Made by a program: the position numbers and the translations under genes. The notes beneath the pieces were generated by a model, which saw only the letters and a list, made by a program, of their open reading frames with translations, did not search any database and was not told the origin of the DNA. This document shows, piece after piece, positions 1-7,620 of a stretch of 43,324 nucleotides of DNA; the stretch's first letter is position 1, and each line of letters starts with the position of its first letter. This stretch comes from DATARH01 sp035570495 (GTDB lineage Bacteria > Pseudomonadota > Alphaproteobacteria > ATCC43930 > CGMCC-115725), in the NCBI GenBank assembly GCA_035570495.1, contig DATMLO010000154.1, positions 1-43,324 of the forward strand. The letters run 5' to 3'.

Positions 1-1032
1 GACCGCATTGAGCCGCTCGCGCAGCCCGTCGCCCCAATCGTTGAGCTTTTTCGCCGCCGTCGGGGTGTAGATTTCGGTGAGGCCAACCGTGCCGGCGTTC
101 ATCGTCAGCACGTTGTTGTTGAAGGTGCCGGCGTGCTGAAAGCCGCCCTTGTTGCGCGGGTCGAACCATTCCATCAAGTCGGTGCGTCCACCGAAGGCGC
201 CAAAGCTCATGCCGCCGCCAACATATTTGCCGAGCGTCGTCATGTCGGGCGCGATGTTGTGCACCTCCTGCAGCCCGCCTGGCGCGAGGCGGGAGGTCAT
301 CACCTCGTCAAAGATCAAGATCGCGCCGGTCTCGTTCGCCAGCGCGCGCAGATCGGCCAGAAACTCGCGTGTCGCCGGGATGCAGCCGCTGCCGCCGAGC
401 ATCGGCTCGATGAGGATCGCGGCGAGGTCGCCTTTGTGCGGCGCGACCAGCGCTCGCACCGCCTCGATGTCGTTATAGGTGCCCATCAGATAGTCGAACG
501 GCGCGTTGATCGGGCTGCCCTTGCCGCGGAAGTAAAAGACGCCGCCGTGATAGCCACCGTGGAACACCAGTATCTTGCTCTTGCCGGTGATGGTGCGGGC
601 AGCGAGCACCGCCATCAGATTGGCCTCGGTGCCCGAATTGGTGAAGCGCACCAGCTCGATGGAGGGAAATCGGTCGGCGATGGCCTGGGCGAATTTCGCC
701 TCGGCCATGCCGTGTGCGCCGAAATTGATGCCGCCGTCGAGCGCCTCGTCGATCGCCTTGCGGATCGCCGGGTGCGAATGGCCGTAAAGCCCGGCGGTGA
801 ATTCGGAGAGGAAATCGGCGTATTCGTGGCCGTCGGCATCCCACAGATGCGCGCCCTCGCCCTTGACCATGGTGAGCGGAAACGGCTCGGCATAAATCGC
901 CGAACGCGTGTTGCCGCCGGGCAGCGCGGCGCAGGCCGCCTCGTATTGCGCGAGGCTCTTGGGGTTGCTGGCGCGGTAATGCTCCTGCGCCTCGGTGAGC
1001 GCGGCGTCGATGTCGATATTGGCTGCTACCAT
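1..1032 (-). CDS. Class III PLP aminotransferase, HemL-like (partial, C-terminus off the left edge)
   Basis: Reading from ATG at 1032 gives 344 codons with no stop before the window edge, so the C-terminus is missing. The fold is that of glutamate-1-semialdehyde aminomutase-like class III aminotransferases: phosphate-binding NSGTEAN (about 132-138), the cofactor-ring aspartate in FDEVMTSR (Asp242), and the Schiff-base lysine in TLGKYVGGGMSFGAFGG (Lys269). Alphaproteobacteria normally make 5-aminolevulinate from glycine and succinyl-CoA, so a role as true HemL in haem synthesis is unlikely. A transaminase or aminomutase for another amino or oxo acid is more probable; the substrate cannot be read from sequence. 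It lies 26 bases downstream of the dioxygenase gene on the same strand and is probably cotranscribed with it. Confidence 0.88.
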   Translation of the reverse strand, partial: MVAANIDIDAALTEAQEHYRASNPKSLAQYEAACAALPGGNTRSAIYAEPFPLTMVKGEGAHLWDADGHEYADFLSEFTAGLYGHSHPAIRKAIDEALDGGINFGAHGMAEAKFAQAIADRFPSIELVRFTNSGTEANLMAVLAARTITGKSKILVFHGGYHGGVFYFRGKGSPINAPFDYLMGTYNDIEAVRALVAPHKGDLAAILIEPMLGGSGCIPATREFLADLRALANETGAILIFDEVMTSRLAPGGLQEVHNIAPDMTTLGKYVGGGMSFGAFGGRTDLMEWFDPRNKGGFQHAGTFNNNVLTMNAGTVGLTEIYTPTAAKKLNDWGDGLRERLNAV

Positions 1033-1058
1033 TCCCCTGCCCCGCTATACGCCCGTCT

Positions 1059-2027
1059 TCAGCCGGTATACGCCCGACGGCCGTGGTCGCGCAGCCAGAG
1101 GCGGACGAGGTGGCGGCGACGGTCGGGTTCGGGCCAGTCCTCGAACTCGGTGCGGCTGTGGCCCAGTATGCGGTTGTCGACAAACTGGATTTCGCCGGGC
1201 TGGAACTCGAAGTCGATCGAGACTTCGGGATCCTCGAAAATCTCGAGGGTCGCGGCGAGCGCGGCGGCGCCTTGGTTGTCGACCGGCTCGCCCTTCATCG
1301 CGTAGCCCGAGTTGATCTGGTGCACGCTAAAGCGCGCCATCAATTCCTCGTCCTCGCCGACCGTAAACACAGGCGCGGAAAACGTGTCGGGCTGGCCATC
1401 GAAGAATTCACGCTGGCGGTCGAACCAGAACGGCTGGTAGAGCCGCGGCAGCAGCTCCTTGTGCCGCGCCAAGAGCGCGTTGTGGACGGTGTGGAATGAC
1501 AGGACGCGGCTCACCCCGCCCGATTTCGCGGTCTGCAGACATAACAGGCCAACGAATTCCGGCGGTGTCGTGTTGTAGGCGTTGTCCATGTGGAAGCGGA
1601 TTTCGATGTTGGTCGAATCCGGCCGCACGCCCGAGCCGGGCAGCGCTTGCTTTCCGGTGTCCCAGACATTGTAGATCATCGTGCCGTCGAGCTTTTGCGC
1701 CACCGGGCGGCAGACCATCGAGGACAGCAGCCAGTAGATTGTCTCCGCCTCCGGCTTTGACATCTCCTCGACCGGCAGCCGGTCGACCACGGCGAAGCGC
1801 ACGCCTTCCTTGAGGATGCGGCGCACCTCGGCCATCGCCGCATGGCAATTGGTCATGTCGAAATCGGCCGGGCTGCGCAGGATGGTCGGCAGCGGGTGGG
1901 CACGCAGCTCGTCCACGACCCGGCGGATTTCGTCGAGGCAGGGCCCGTCAAGCCGCACCCGGTAGTCCTCGCTGCGGATATCCGCGCGCTTCCAGGCGCT
2001 CGCGCCCTCGATCCTGTGGTCGATCAT
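1059..2027 (-). CDS. TauD/TfdA-family Fe(II)/2-oxoglutarate dioxygenase
   Basis: A 322-residue protein with the iron-binding facial triad of the TauD/TfdA/gamma-butyrobetaine hydroxylase superfamily: HMD at 146-148 (His146, Asp148) and the distal His290 in NRILGHSRTEFED. Arginines at about 303-313 are placed to bind the 2-oxoglutarate carboxylate. Such enzymes couple decarboxylation of 2-oxoglutarate to hydroxylation of a small substrate. There is no signal peptide, so it is cytosolic. It is first of a two-gene unit with the HemL-like aminotransferase 26 bases downstream, suggesting that the two act in sequence on one metabolite. The substrate is unknown. The start is ATG at 2027. Confidence 0.85.
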   Translation of the reverse strand: MIDHRIEGASAWKRADIRSEDYRVRLDGPCLDEIRRVVDELRAHPLPTILRSPADFDMTNCHAAMAEVRRILKEGVRFAVVDRLPVEEMSKPEAETIYWLLSSMVCRPVAQKLDGTMIYNVWDTGKQALPGSGVRPDSTNIEIRFHMDNAYNTTPPEFVGLLCLQTAKSGGVSRVLSFHTVHNALLARHKELLPRLYQPFWFDRQREFFDGQPDTFSAPVFTVGEDEELMARFSVHQINSGYAMKGEPVDNQGAAALAATLEIFEDPEVSIDFEFQPGEIQFVDNRILGHSRTEFEDWPEPDRRRHLVRLWLRDHGRRAYTG

Positions 2028-2103
2028 GGTTTTGCCCTCGGAGAGGCGGATGTCGAGAGATTATGGGCCTGCCCACCGGCGCAAGCAATGCAACGACTGT
2101 CAA

Positions 2104-2217
2104 TGCGTCCTTCGAGGCCTCGCTGCGCGAGGCACCTCAGGATGAGGGGAAATGGAGGATGGCATCAAGAAAAGCCCTCATCCTGAGGTGCGACCGAAGG
2201 GAGCCTCGAAGGACGCA
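2104..2217. repeat. REP-like long inverted repeat
   Basis: Two arms face each other across about 26 bases. The outer 15-mer at 2104-2118 is the exact reverse complement of 2203-2217, and the inner 17-mer at 2132-2148 is the exact reverse complement of 2175-2191. Motifs of this kind (TCCTTCGAGGC ... CACCTCAGGATGAGG) are, from memory, dispersed intergenic palindromes in many alphaproteobacterial genomes. It lies between two minus-strand genes (the DUF1489 gene ends at 2234, the dioxygenase starts at 2027) and could fold in the transcript as a terminator or stabiliser, though no clear U-tract follows. Confidence 0.75.
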
Positions 2218-2233
2218 CCGTCGCTTATTCCGC

Positions 2234-2686
2234 TTAGATCAGCCCGAGCTCGCGCAATTCCACGAGCATGTGGTCGGGCATCATCGAGAAATCGCCGCTG
2301 GGGCCGCCTGGCGCGTCTTTCGGCACATCCGACGGCAGCAGATAGCGCCAACCCTGAAACGGGCGGAACGCGCGCGGCAGGGTGACGACGAAGTCGCCGT
2401 CGGTGAGGATGAGGCAATAGGCGCGGTCGTTGTCGTCGCGCTTGGTGCGAAAGCCGATAATGCGCTCGCGGGCGCGGACCTGGCCCTTGACGACCCAATA
2501 GATCGAGCCGCCATCGAGCACCTCCGTGGCGCGGCGGGGGTGATTGCGGGTATAGACCCAGCTCTCGCCGCGCTCGGCGCGGCGCTGCTCGCGAGAGCGG
2601 CGCAGATCCTCGACGTCGGACGCGCCGACCGCCATCTTCACCAGATGCAGCGGGCCGGCCGTGGGGAAGTCATCACCTTTTGGCAT
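2234..2686 (-). CDS. DUF1489 family protein
   Basis: A 150-residue protein matching the alphaproteobacterial DUF1489 family: LHLVKMAVGASDVEDL near the N-terminus, then LDGGSIYWVVKGQVRARERI, and RAFRPFQGWRYL towards the end. The molecular function is unknown. There is no signal peptide or membrane segment, so it is presumably cytosolic. The ATG at 2686 shares its A with the TGA stop of mccA (TGATG), so translation is probably coupled to that of the carboxylase. The start chosen at 2686 gives the usual family length; a longer reading in this frame would run into mccA and is not real. Confidence 0.9.
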   Translation of the reverse strand: MPKGDDFPTAGPLHLVKMAVGASDVEDLRRSREQRRAERGESWVYTRNHPRRATEVLDGGSIYWVVKGQVRARERIIGFRTKRDDNDRAYCLILTDGDFVVTLPRAFRPFQGWRYLLPSDVPKDAPGGPSGDFSMMPDHMLVELRELGLI

Positions 2687-4665
2687 CAGCCGGGCTCCGC
2701 CCCAGTAGGATCGGCCAATGCGATCAGCTCGGCGCCCTCCTCGACGAGGTCGCCGACCGCGTAGCGCACCGCCTCGACCGTGCCGTCGCGCGGCGCCGCG
2801 ATGGTGTGCTCCATCTTCATCGCCTCGACGACGATCAGCGGCTGGCCGCGGCTGACCGCGTCGCCCGCGGCGACCAGCAGCTGCACGACCCGACCTGGCA
2901 TCGGCGCGCTGAGCCGCCCGGCGTGATGATCGGCGCCCGCTGGCGGCGCCAGCGGATCGACGCGCGCGAGGCGCCAGCTCGCACCATCGATAAAGACGGC
3001 GATCTCGTCGCCGTGGTCGAGCACGAGCGCGCGGCGCTGCGCGCCGTCGAGGGTGAGGGTCGCATCGCCGTCGGGCGCAAAGCCCGCGGCGGCCGCGATG
3101 TGGCGCTCGCCGATCTGCAAGTCCCAGCCGTTGCCCGAGGCCGTAGCGGCGAGCTCGCGAACCGTGTCGCCGTCGTAAAAGACGAGGGTCTGCGAGGCTT
3201 TTGCCGTGTTGAGCCGCCAGCCGTCGCACCGTGCCCAGGGGTCGGCGGTGTTCGCTACCGCTTCACCGAGACAGAATAGCGCCGCCGCGGCGAGCGCCTC
3301 ATCCGGCGCGGGCGCGGACGGTGGGAACAGCGCCGCCCGACGCCGCTCGATAAACCCGGTGTCAAGCTTGGCGGCGGCAAAATCCTCGTCGGCGATGATC
3401 CGCGCAAGAAAACCGAGATTGGTCGCGAGGCCGAGCACGCCGGTCTCGGCCAGTGCGTGTTGAAGCCGGGTGCGCGCCGCATCGCGATCCGGCCCCCATG
3501 TGATGATCTTGGCGATCATCGGGTCGTAAAACGGCGTTACTACGTCGCCCTCGCGCACGCCGGTCTCGACCCGCGCGCTTGTCGTGGGCAGGCGCAGCCG
3601 GTGCAGGGTGCCGGTCGCCGGCAGAAAGCCGCGATCGGGGTTCTCGGCATAGAGCCGTACCTCGATCGCATGGCCGCGACAGGCGATGTCCTGTTGGGTG
3701 CGGGAGAATCTTTCGCCGGCGGCGACACGCAGCTGCCACTCGACAAGATCAGCGCCGGTGATCGCCTCGGTCACCGGGTGTTCAACCTGGAGCCGCGTGT
3801 TCATTTCCATGAAGTAGAATTTGTCGCGCTCGACGATGAACTCGATCGTGCCGGCGCCGACATAGCCGACCGCCTTGGCTGCGGCGACTGCCGCCTCGCC
3901 CATGGCTGCGCGCATTTTCGGCTTGAGACCCGGCGCCGGGGCTTCCTCGATGACCTTCTGGTAGCGCCGCTGGATCGAGCAGTCGCGCTCGTACAGATGC
4001 AGTGCGTTGCCGTGCGCGTCGGCGAAGACCTGCACCTCGATATGCCGCGGGCTGGCGAGATATTTCTCGATCAGCACCCGGTCGTCGCCAAACGAGGCCA
4101 ACGCTTCGCGCTTCGCGCTGTCGAGCGCGGCAGAAAACTCAACCGATTTGTTGACGATGCGCATGCCGCGACCGCCGCCGCCGCCCGACGCCTTGATCAG
4201 CACCGGGAAGCCGATCTTTTCTGCCTCAGAGAGGAGGTGCGCGGCATCCTGGTCATCGCCGTGATAACCCGGCACGACCGGCACACCGGCCTGCTGCATC
4301 AGGGCCTTGGCCGCCGCCTTCGAGCCCATCGCGCGCATAGCCCCCGGCGGCGGGCCGATAAAGACAATGCCGGCGGCGGCGCAAGCCTCGGCGAACGCGG
4401 CATTCTCGGACAGGAAGCCGTAACCGGGATGGACTGCCTGGGCGCCGGTGTCCTTGGCGGCGGCAATGATGGCCTCGGCGTTGAGATAGCTTTGCCGCGC
4501 CGGCGGCGGGCCAATGAGCCGCGCCTCATCCGCCATCGCAACATGCAGCGCGCCCGCATCGGCCTCGGAATAAACCGCGACCGTGACGATACGCATGCGC
4601 TTGGCGGTGCGCATCACCCGGCAAGCGATCTCGCCGCGATTGGCGATGAGGATTTTGCTGAACAT
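2686..4665 (-). CDS. mccA: 3-methylcrotonyl-CoA carboxylase, biotin-containing alpha subunit
   Basis: A 659-residue acyl-CoA carboxylase alpha subunit. An N-terminal biotin carboxylase domain (about 1-450) starts with KILIANRGEIACRV and carries the glycine-rich ATP loop KASGGGGGRGMR and the FMEMNTRLQVEHPVTE signature. A linker follows, then a C-terminal biotinyl domain with EAMKM (biotinylated Lys at about 617). It carboxylates its own biotin using ATP and bicarbonate; the beta subunit then transfers CO2 to 3-methylcrotonyl-CoA in leucine breakdown. The assignment as methylcrotonyl rather than propionyl or geranyl carboxylase rests mainly on the adjacent beta subunit. ATG at 4665 overlaps the mccB stop (TGATG); the stop overlaps the DUF1489 start. 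Confidence 0.93.
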   Translation of the reverse strand: MFSKILIANRGEIACRVMRTAKRMRIVTVAVYSEADAGALHVAMADEARLIGPPPARQSYLNAEAIIAAAKDTGAQAVHPGYGFLSENAAFAEACAAAGIVFIGPPPGAMRAMGSKAAAKALMQQAGVPVVPGYHGDDQDAAHLLSEAEKIGFPVLIKASGGGGGRGMRIVNKSVEFSAALDSAKREALASFGDDRVLIEKYLASPRHIEVQVFADAHGNALHLYERDCSIQRRYQKVIEEAPAPGLKPKMRAAMGEAAVAAAKAVGYVGAGTIEFIVERDKFYFMEMNTRLQVEHPVTEAITGADLVEWQLRVAAGERFSRTQQDIACRGHAIEVRLYAENPDRGFLPATGTLHRLRLPTTSARVETGVREGDVVTPFYDPMIAKIITWGPDRDAARTRLQHALAETGVLGLATNLGFLARIIADEDFAAAKLDTGFIERRRAALFPPSAPAPDEALAAAALFCLGEAVANTADPWARCDGWRLNTAKASQTLVFYDGDTVRELAATASGNGWDLQIGERHIAAAAGFAPDGDATLTLDGAQRRALVLDHGDEIAVFIDGASWRLARVDPLAPPAGADHHAGRLSAPMPGRVVQLLVAAGDAVSRGQPLIVVEAMKMEHTIAAPRDGTVEAVRYAVGDLVEEGAELIALADPTGAEPG

Positions 4666-6272
4666 CACATCCGGAAGACGCCGAACCGCGTCTTTTCGAT
4701 CGGCGCGTTGAGGCTCGCGGAGATCGACAGGCCAAGCACGGTGCGAGTCTCGGCCGGGTCGATGATGCCGTCGTCCCACAATCGCGCGCTGGCGTAGTAA
4801 GGGTGGCCCTGGGTTTCGTATTGCGCGCGGATCGGCGCCTTGAACGTCTCCTCCTCGGCCTCCGGCCAGTCCTGGCCGCGCGCCGCCATGCCGTCGCGCC
4901 GCACCGTGGCGAGGACCGAAGCGGCCTGCTCGCCGCCCATCACCGAGATGCGCGCGTTTGGCCACATCCATAAAAAGCGCGGGCCGTAGGCACGGCCGCA
5001 CATGCCGTAATTCCCAGCGCCAAAGCTGCCGCCGATGATGATCGTGAATTTCGGCACCGCGGCGGTCGCGACCGCGGTAACCATTTTAGCGCCATCCTTG
5101 GCGATGCCACCCGCCTCATATTTCCGCCCGACCATAAAGCCGGTGATGTTCTGCAGGAACACAAGCGGGATGCCGCGTTGCGCGCAGAGCTCGATGAAAT
5201 GCGTGCCCTTCAGCGCGCTTTCGGAGAAGAGGATGCCGTTATTGGCGAGGATGCCGACGGGCATGCCCCAGACGCGCGCGAAGCCGCACACAAGGGTCTG
5301 ACCGTAAAGCTGCTTGAACTCATCGAACTCGCTGCCGTCGACCAGCCGGGCGATGACCTCATGCACGTCATAAGGCCGGCGCGTGTCGGCCGGGATCACG
5401 CCGTAAAGGTCCTCGGGTGCGTATAGAGGTTCGCGCGTTTCTTTAAGATCGAGCCCTACGATTTTCTTTTTGTTGAGATTGCCGACGATGCGGCGAGCGA
5501 TGCCGAGCGCGTGCCGGTCGTCGAGCGCGTAATGATCGGTGACGCCGGAGACGCGGCTGTGGACATCGGCGCCGCCGAGCTCCTCGGCGCTGACCACCTC
5601 GCCGGTCGCGGCTTTGACCAGCGGCGGGCCGCCCAAGAAGATCGTGCCTTCGCCCTTGACGATGATGCTCTCGTCCGACATCGCCGGGACATAGGCGCCG
5701 CCGGCGGTGCACGACCCCATGACGATGGCAATTTGCGGGATGCCGGCGGCCGACATCTGCGCCTGATTGTAGAAGATGCGGCCGAAATGGTCGCGGTCAG
5801 GGAACACCTCGTCCTGCGCCGGCAGGAACGCGCCACCGGAATCGACGAGGTAGAGGCAGGGCAGATGGTTTTCGCGTGCGACGTCCTGGGCGCGCAGGTG
5901 CTTTTTGACGGTGAGCGGGAAATAGGTGCCGCCCTTGACGGTCGCGTCGTTGGCGACGATCACGCATTCCTGGCCGGCGATGCGCCCGATACCGGTGACG
6001 ATGCCCGCCGCCGGCACCTCGCCGTCATACATGCCGTGCGCGGCAAAGGCCGAGAATTCGAGAAACGGCGAACCGGGATCGATCAGGGTGCGCACCCGGT
6101 CGCGCGCCAGGAGCTTGCCGCGCCCGATATGCCGCTGGCGCGCGGCCTCGCCGCCACCGAGGGAGATTTCTTCCGTCCTGACCTTGAGGTCGTCGACCAG
6201 CGCGCGCATCGCTGCGGCATTGGCGCGGAAACTTTCGGAGCGCGGGTCAAGGGCGGTGGTGAGGGTGGGCAT
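4665..6272 (-). CDS. mccB: 3-methylcrotonyl-CoA carboxylase, carboxyltransferase beta subunit
   Basis: A 535-residue carboxyltransferase, the normal size for MccB. It has the MCC-type segments YFPLTVKKHLRAQDVA, LVDSGGAFLPAQDEVFPD (about 142-159) and GSCTAGGAYVPAMSDE (186-201), and the C-terminal oxyanion region GGSFGAGNYGMCGRAY. It transfers carboxyl from biotin to 3-methylcrotonyl-CoA, giving 3-methylglutaconyl-CoA in leucine and isovalerate catabolism. I chose ATG at 6272, preceded by AAGG seven bases upstream; an in-frame TTG lies two codons further out. It is first in an apparent mccB-mccA-DUF1489 operon. The usual partners isovaleryl-CoA dehydrogenase and HMG-CoA lyase are not in the window. 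Confidence 0.94.
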   Translation of the reverse strand: MPTLTTALDPRSESFRANAAAMRALVDDLKVRTEEISLGGGEAARQRHIGRGKLLARDRVRTLIDPGSPFLEFSAFAAHGMYDGEVPAAGIVTGIGRIAGQECVIVANDATVKGGTYFPLTVKKHLRAQDVARENHLPCLYLVDSGGAFLPAQDEVFPDRDHFGRIFYNQAQMSAAGIPQIAIVMGSCTAGGAYVPAMSDESIIVKGEGTIFLGGPPLVKAATGEVVSAEELGGADVHSRVSGVTDHYALDDRHALGIARRIVGNLNKKKIVGLDLKETREPLYAPEDLYGVIPADTRRPYDVHEVIARLVDGSEFDEFKQLYGQTLVCGFARVWGMPVGILANNGILFSESALKGTHFIELCAQRGIPLVFLQNITGFMVGRKYEAGGIAKDGAKMVTAVATAAVPKFTIIIGGSFGAGNYGMCGRAYGPRFLWMWPNARISVMGGEQAASVLATVRRDGMAARGQDWPEAEEETFKAPIRAQYETQGHPYYASARLWDDGIIDPAETRTVLGLSISASLNAPIEKTRFGVFRM

Positions 6273-6420
6273 GCCCAAACCTTAATCCGCGCCAGACACA
6301 ACGCAAGGTGCAGCGCATCGCTTGGGGGTCGCAGTACGGGCCGGCGGCAAAAGAAGCATGGCTCTTGCAATCAACGCACGAGCGCACACTGAATGTCGTT
6401 TGGCCAAATCTGAGGGCCCG

Positions 6421-6906
6421 ATGTCCGAAAGTTTTCCGGCGAACGACGAGATGGTGGTGTCGCTCGACGCGCCGCGCGATCAGCGCCTTAAAGCGCTGCA
6501 TGACTACTGGAATCGGCTGCGCGGCGACCGGAAGATGCCGTCGCGCGCCGACTTCGACCCGATCGACATCCCGCACCTCTTGCCGCTGATCGTGCTGTAC
6601 GCCGTCCAGCAGGATGGCGGTTACACCGTTCGCCTCGTCGGCGAAGAGGTCGTGCAGTTCACCGGGCGGAGCGCCACGGGGCGGCCGGCGGGCGCGACAC
6701 TGCCGCCAGAGGCGGCGGAGAGATTGACGAGCATCCTCGCCGCGGTTTGCGACGAGCGCGCGCCAAGGTTTCGCGCCGGCAAGGCGCGTTGGATACCGGA
6801 AAAGGATTACCGTGACTTCGAGGCGTGCTTTCTGCCGCTCTCCGCCGATGGCGAGCGTGTCAACATGATCCTCAGCGGGGTCAGCTTTCCGCGCAGCCGC
6901 GCCTAA
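6421..6906 (+). CDS. PAS_5-type PAS domain protein (copy 1)
   Basis: A 161-residue protein of the PAS_5/DUF1488-like single-PAS group common in Rhodospirillales. The core contains LHDYWNRLRGDRKMPSRADFDP, IPHLLPLIVLYAV, a GGYTVRLVGEEVV strand pair, and ACFLPLSADGERVNMIL near the end. There is no catalytic or DNA-binding domain, so it is most likely a stand-alone sensor or ligand-binding module; ligand and partner are unknown. ATG at 6421 follows GAGG at 6-7 bases; an ATG 33 codons upstream lacks conserved sequence. It is divergent from mccB and is followed 223 bases later by a close paralogue. Confidence 0.8.
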   Translation: MSESFPANDEMVVSLDAPRDQRLKALHDYWNRLRGDRKMPSRADFDPIDIPHLLPLIVLYAVQQDGGYTVRLVGEEVVQFTGRSATGRPAGATLPPEAAERLTSILAAVCDERAPRFRAGKARWIPEKDYRDFEACFLPLSADGERVNMILSGVSFPRSRA

Positions 6907-7129
6907 GCCGCAGCGCCGAAGACTTCCGAACGCGGATCGAGGGCGGGCACGACAGAACCTTATCGGTTCCGCGCCAGCGAGCAAAGCAAACCGCCCGACC
7001 CCCGGCTCAATCAAGCAGCACCTGCAAGCCTGTGCGGGGAAAAGGACGAGGGACTTTCCCGCGCCCTTGCCCTATACGCACGGCCCCCGCGCCGAGAAAT
7101 GGCCGGGGAAACCAAAAATTGGAGCCAGA

Positions 7130-7612
7130 ATGTCGGACACGTCAGGGCCGATTACGGACGCAGTGTTTATCGACTCGCCTCGTGATGCCGGTCTTAAAAC
7201 CCTTTACGATCATTGGAACGCCCTTCGCGGTGACCGGGTAATGCCGGCGCGCAGCGATTTCGACCCCACCGCGATCCCGCGGCTTTTGCCGCATATCATC
7301 CTGTACGGCGTCGGCGACGATGGCGGGTACACGGTACGACTAGTCGGCGAGGAGGTCGTCGAGTTTGTCGGGCGCAACGCCGCCGGCGGCCCCGCCGGAC
7401 ACACCATGCCGCCACGCTCGGCGCAGATGCTGAAGGCGATTCTCGACGCGGTGACCGGCGAAGGCGCACCAAAATTCCGCGCCGGCAAGGCGCACTGGCA
7501 CCCGGACAAGGGGTATCGCGAATTCGAAGCGTGCTTCCTGCCGCTCGCCGCCGAAAACGGGCGCGTCAACACCGTGCTCTGCGGCGCGGTTTTCCCCGAT
7601 GCGGCGGCTTAG
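7130..7612 (+). CDS. PAS_5-type PAS domain protein (copy 2)
   Basis: A 160-residue paralogue of the preceding gene. The cores align without gaps: LYDHWNALRGDRVMPARSDF against LHDYWNRLRGDRKMPSRADF, and GGYTVRLVGEEVVEFVGR against GGYTVRLVGEEVVQFTGR. The N-terminal 18 residues differ. ATG at 7130 is chosen because GGAG sits five bases upstream (7121-7124). The protein ends in GCG-GCT before TAG, and its stop codon overlaps that of the convergent pckA. It is presumably a small cytosolic sensor; no effector domain is present. Confidence 0.8.
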   Translation: MSDTSGPITDAVFIDSPRDAGLKTLYDHWNALRGDRVMPARSDFDPTAIPRLLPHIILYGVGDDGGYTVRLVGEEVVEFVGRNAAGGPAGHTMPPRSAQMLKAILDAVTGEGAPKFRAGKAHWHPDKGYREFEACFLPLAAENGRVNTVLCGAVFPDAAA

Positions 7613-7620
7613 GCCGCCGC
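7601..7620. terminator. GC-rich palindrome over convergent stop codons; possible bidirectional terminator
   Basis: GCGGCGGC, loop TTAG, GCCGCCGC form an 8-base-pair perfect stem. The loop itself is the overlapping TAG of PAS copy 2 and TAA of pckA. Both proteins therefore end in alanines encoded by the stem. No U-tract follows on either strand, so intrinsic termination is uncertain. Confidence 0.45.

Noticed and set aside
2234..3229. A longer 331-residue version of the DUF1489 protein
   Set aside because: The extra N-terminal part overlaps mccA in another frame and is arginine-rich shadow sequence; ATG at 2686 gives the normal family length.
3457..4797. A 446-codon plus-strand frame opposite mccA/mccB
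   Set aside because: It crosses the junction of two well-supported genes on the other strand and shows no motifs; antisense shadow.
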